Below are positions 23,226 through 24,741 of a stretch of 24,741 nucleotides of DNA, in pieces. Both the position numbers and the translations under genes were made by a program. The DNA is taken from the NCBI GenBank assembly GCA_964517765.1, contig CAZFEN010000021.1, positions 1 through 24,741 of the forward strand, given 5' to 3'. The notes below the pieces were generated by a model. That model saw only the letters and a list, made by a program, of their open reading frames with translations. It was not told the DNA's origin and made no database searches. Numbering within the stretch: position 1 is the first letter of the stretch; the number at the start of each line of letters is the position of its first letter. Source of the DNA: Hydromicrobium sp964517765. GTDB lineage: Bacteria > Actinomycetota > Humimicrobiia > Humimicrobiales > Humimicrobiaceae.

Positions 23226-24686
23226 ATGAGATATCTTTCTATTATTTTTGTTATTGTATGTTTACTCTTTTCGATACTGCTACTTAACTCCTGTAAAAAA
23301 CCAGAGCTTGAAGAGCCTTTAGATACTGAAGGGGCACAAGATGAAATTTCCGCACAGGGTCTAGAGGCGGATGATAAAGATACCCGTGATGATGAGAGTA
23401 ATCATGAAGTATCAGATAAACCAAAGAATAATATAATGTTTTGTAACAGTGAAGTGAATTTCGCTTTCATCTATCCACAAGAATATCTAACCATTTCTTC
23501 ATATCCTGATTGGTCAGGAGATTATGGAGATCTTTTTTTAAATGTCAGTATAAATGCTATGGAAAACCTGAAAGGGTCTGAGAAAGAAGCTGCAATAAGC
23601 GAAAGAGATGCTCTTGAAGCTGGAGATTTTGGTCCAGATACAGGTTTTTCCTTTGAGCCTTCAAGAAAAGTGATTAAGATCGGTGATACCTTTGTAAAAG
23701 AGTTCCTGGTCTTTACGGAATATGATATCTGTGATGTAGCTTTTGATTGGAATACTCACTTTTATAATAATGACTATCAAATACTGATAACACTTTCAGC
23801 TGATAAAGAAAAAATAATAGAAAGCATGGACCAATATTTCATATATGATGAAACAAACTGCGCTGGTCAAAAGGTCTGGGATTTTAACAAACAAGATGAG
23901 TTTTATGATAAATTGACAACCGGCCAGTTATCAGGCCCTGCTTCAGAATGGTTCGATGCATTTGATTCTATTATGTATCTACTTCAGATAAATGATTTCA
24001 AGGGAGCATCGGCAGGTTACAGTAGATTGATAGATAAAAGGTTTTTTGAAGAAAATCTTGAGGAAAAATATTTAATTAACGTTTCTTATCCGCAGTTTCA
24101 ATCTGCCACAGCAGGTGGATTGGATGAAAGTATTAATAAAATAATATATGAACAGAAAGTGCTTTCAACAATAAACGATTTTAAAGATGAGGTCTCCTCA
24201 TATGATGATGAAGATTTTGCCTTTAGTTATTCTCTGGCAATAGATTATTCTGTAGTTATGTATGATGAAAATGTAATCTCAGTCTGTCTTGATACCTATC
24301 CCTACCTGGGAGGAGCTCATGGCATGCTGTATTTTGAGACCATTAATTTCGATCTTGAAAAAATGAGTTTGATAGAGATGGAAGACCTTTTTGCAGTCGG
24401 ATATGATTATCTGGGTGCAATCTCTGAGTACTGCAGGGAAGATCTAACCAGACAGATAAACGACAGGGATTTTGAACCTGATATGCAGTGGTTAAAAGAC
24501 GGTACTGATCCGGGTAACATGAATAACTTTACAAACTTTCTTGTGACACCTTCTGAACTTATAATAAAATTTCAAGCCTACCGGGTGGCCCCATATGCAG
24601 CCGGAGATTTTACAGTCAATATACCTTATGAAGAATTTGAAGGTAATTTGAATTCTGAAAGCATAACCGGAGACTATAATTATTAA
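23226..24686 (+). CDS. Secreted lipoprotein with C-terminal DUF3298-like domain
   Basis: 486 residues. The signal peptide ends at a lipobox L-N-S-C23, so the mature protein is lipid-anchored outside the cell. An acidic linker (about 28-68) leads to a middle region (about 70-210) that I do not recognise. The C-terminal part (about 285-470) looks like the DUF4163/DUF3298 pair found in PdaC- and RsiV-like proteins: Y-P-Y-L-G-G-A-H-G-M-L-Y-F, F-D-L-E-K-M-S-L-I-E-M-E-D-L-F, and F-Q-A-Y-R-V-A-P-Y-A-A-G-D-F-T-V-N-I-P. No deacetylase or anti-sigma domain accompanies it. RsiV's DUF3298 binds lysozyme, but that role is not shown here. The ATG at 23226 has a weak ribosome site; it is the only start giving an intact signal peptide. 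Confidence 0.85.
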   Translation: MRYLSIIFVIVCLLFSILLLNSCKKPELEEPLDTEGAQDEISAQGLEADDKDTRDDESNHEVSDKPKNNIMFCNSEVNFAFIYPQEYLTISSYPDWSGDYGDLFLNVSINAMENLKGSEKEAAISERDALEAGDFGPDTGFSFEPSRKVIKIGDTFVKEFLVFTEYDICDVAFDWNTHFYNNDYQILITLSADKEKIIESMDQYFIYDETNCAGQKVWDFNKQDEFYDKLTTGQLSGPASEWFDAFDSIMYLLQINDFKGASAGYSRLIDKRFFEENLEEKYLINVSYPQFQSATAGGLDESINKIIYEQKVLSTINDFKDEVSSYDDEDFAFSYSLAIDYSVVMYDENVISVCLDTYPYLGGAHGMLYFETINFDLEKMSLIEMEDLFAVGYDYLGAISEYCREDLTRQINDRDFEPDMQWLKDGTDPGNMNNFTNFLVTPSELIIKFQAYRVAPYAAGDFTVNIPYEEFEGNLNSESITGDYNY

Positions 24687-24741
24687 TTAATTTTTAAAGA
24701 TGTATTAAGATAGCTCCCCCAATGTGTGAAATTTCGAACCA

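Noticed and set aside
24712..24741. Fragment resembling a tRNA T-arm (TTCGAA) on either strand
   Set aside because: No paired T-stem or acceptor end could be built from the visible bases, and the window ends there.

Overview
The window reads as chromosomal DNA from a low-GC, AT-rich, anaerobic bacterium. The anaerobic lifestyle is suggested by a superoxide reductase, a flavodiiron protein and a Dps-like ferritin, the usual oxygen-defence set of strict anaerobes. A LytR-CpsA-Psr wall-polymer ligase suggests a Gram-positive-type wall, and promoters look like ordinary sigma-A sites (TTGACA / TATAAT). A Clostridia-like lineage or a deep low-GC actinobacterial or atribacterial lineage would fit; I cannot place it more exactly. 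No phage, transposase, CRISPR, rRNA or tRNA gene was recognised.

Layout. From 1 to about 14.5 kb every gene lies on the minus strand. In transcription order they are: a HTH/coiled-coil protein with a strong terminator after it; a PAS-PAS-GGDEF-HD-GYP signalling protein only 5 nt from a zinc-type ABC importer (binding lipoprotein, ATPase, permease); a flavodiiron protein; a TIGR02757-family protein; an LCP ligase carrying DUF4214 repeats; a MATE exporter; a superoxide reductase; two paralogous GT4-like glycosyltransferases; and the start of a protein that looks like an alpha/alpha-barrel glycosidase-type enzyme, cut by the window edge.

From 14.8 to 17.2 kb a ZIP metal transporter (+) meets, stop to stop, a minus-strand set: Dps-like ferritin, a two-TM protein of unknown function, and a small cytochrome b5-like protein. 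From 17.5 kb to the end genes are on the plus strand: a membrane-anchored SIMPL-domain protein, a P-type ATPase whose ion-site motifs resemble the Na,K-ATPase (type IIC) class, two TrkA/RCK proteins (the second lacking RCK_C), a small membrane protein and a DUF3298-type lipoprotein.

Themes. Metal uptake (ABC and ZIP), O2/superoxide removal, monovalent-cation control, and envelope polysaccharide work. The most noteworthy signals are a diverged ~67-nt repeat ending in an identical-stem hairpin in two intergenic regions; a perfect dyad inside the ferritin promoter; a perfect 7-1-7 palindrome with extra half-sites ahead of the P-type ATPase; the coupling of a c-di-GMP-type protein to zinc import; and the IIC-like ATPase beside split TrkA subunits with no channel in view.
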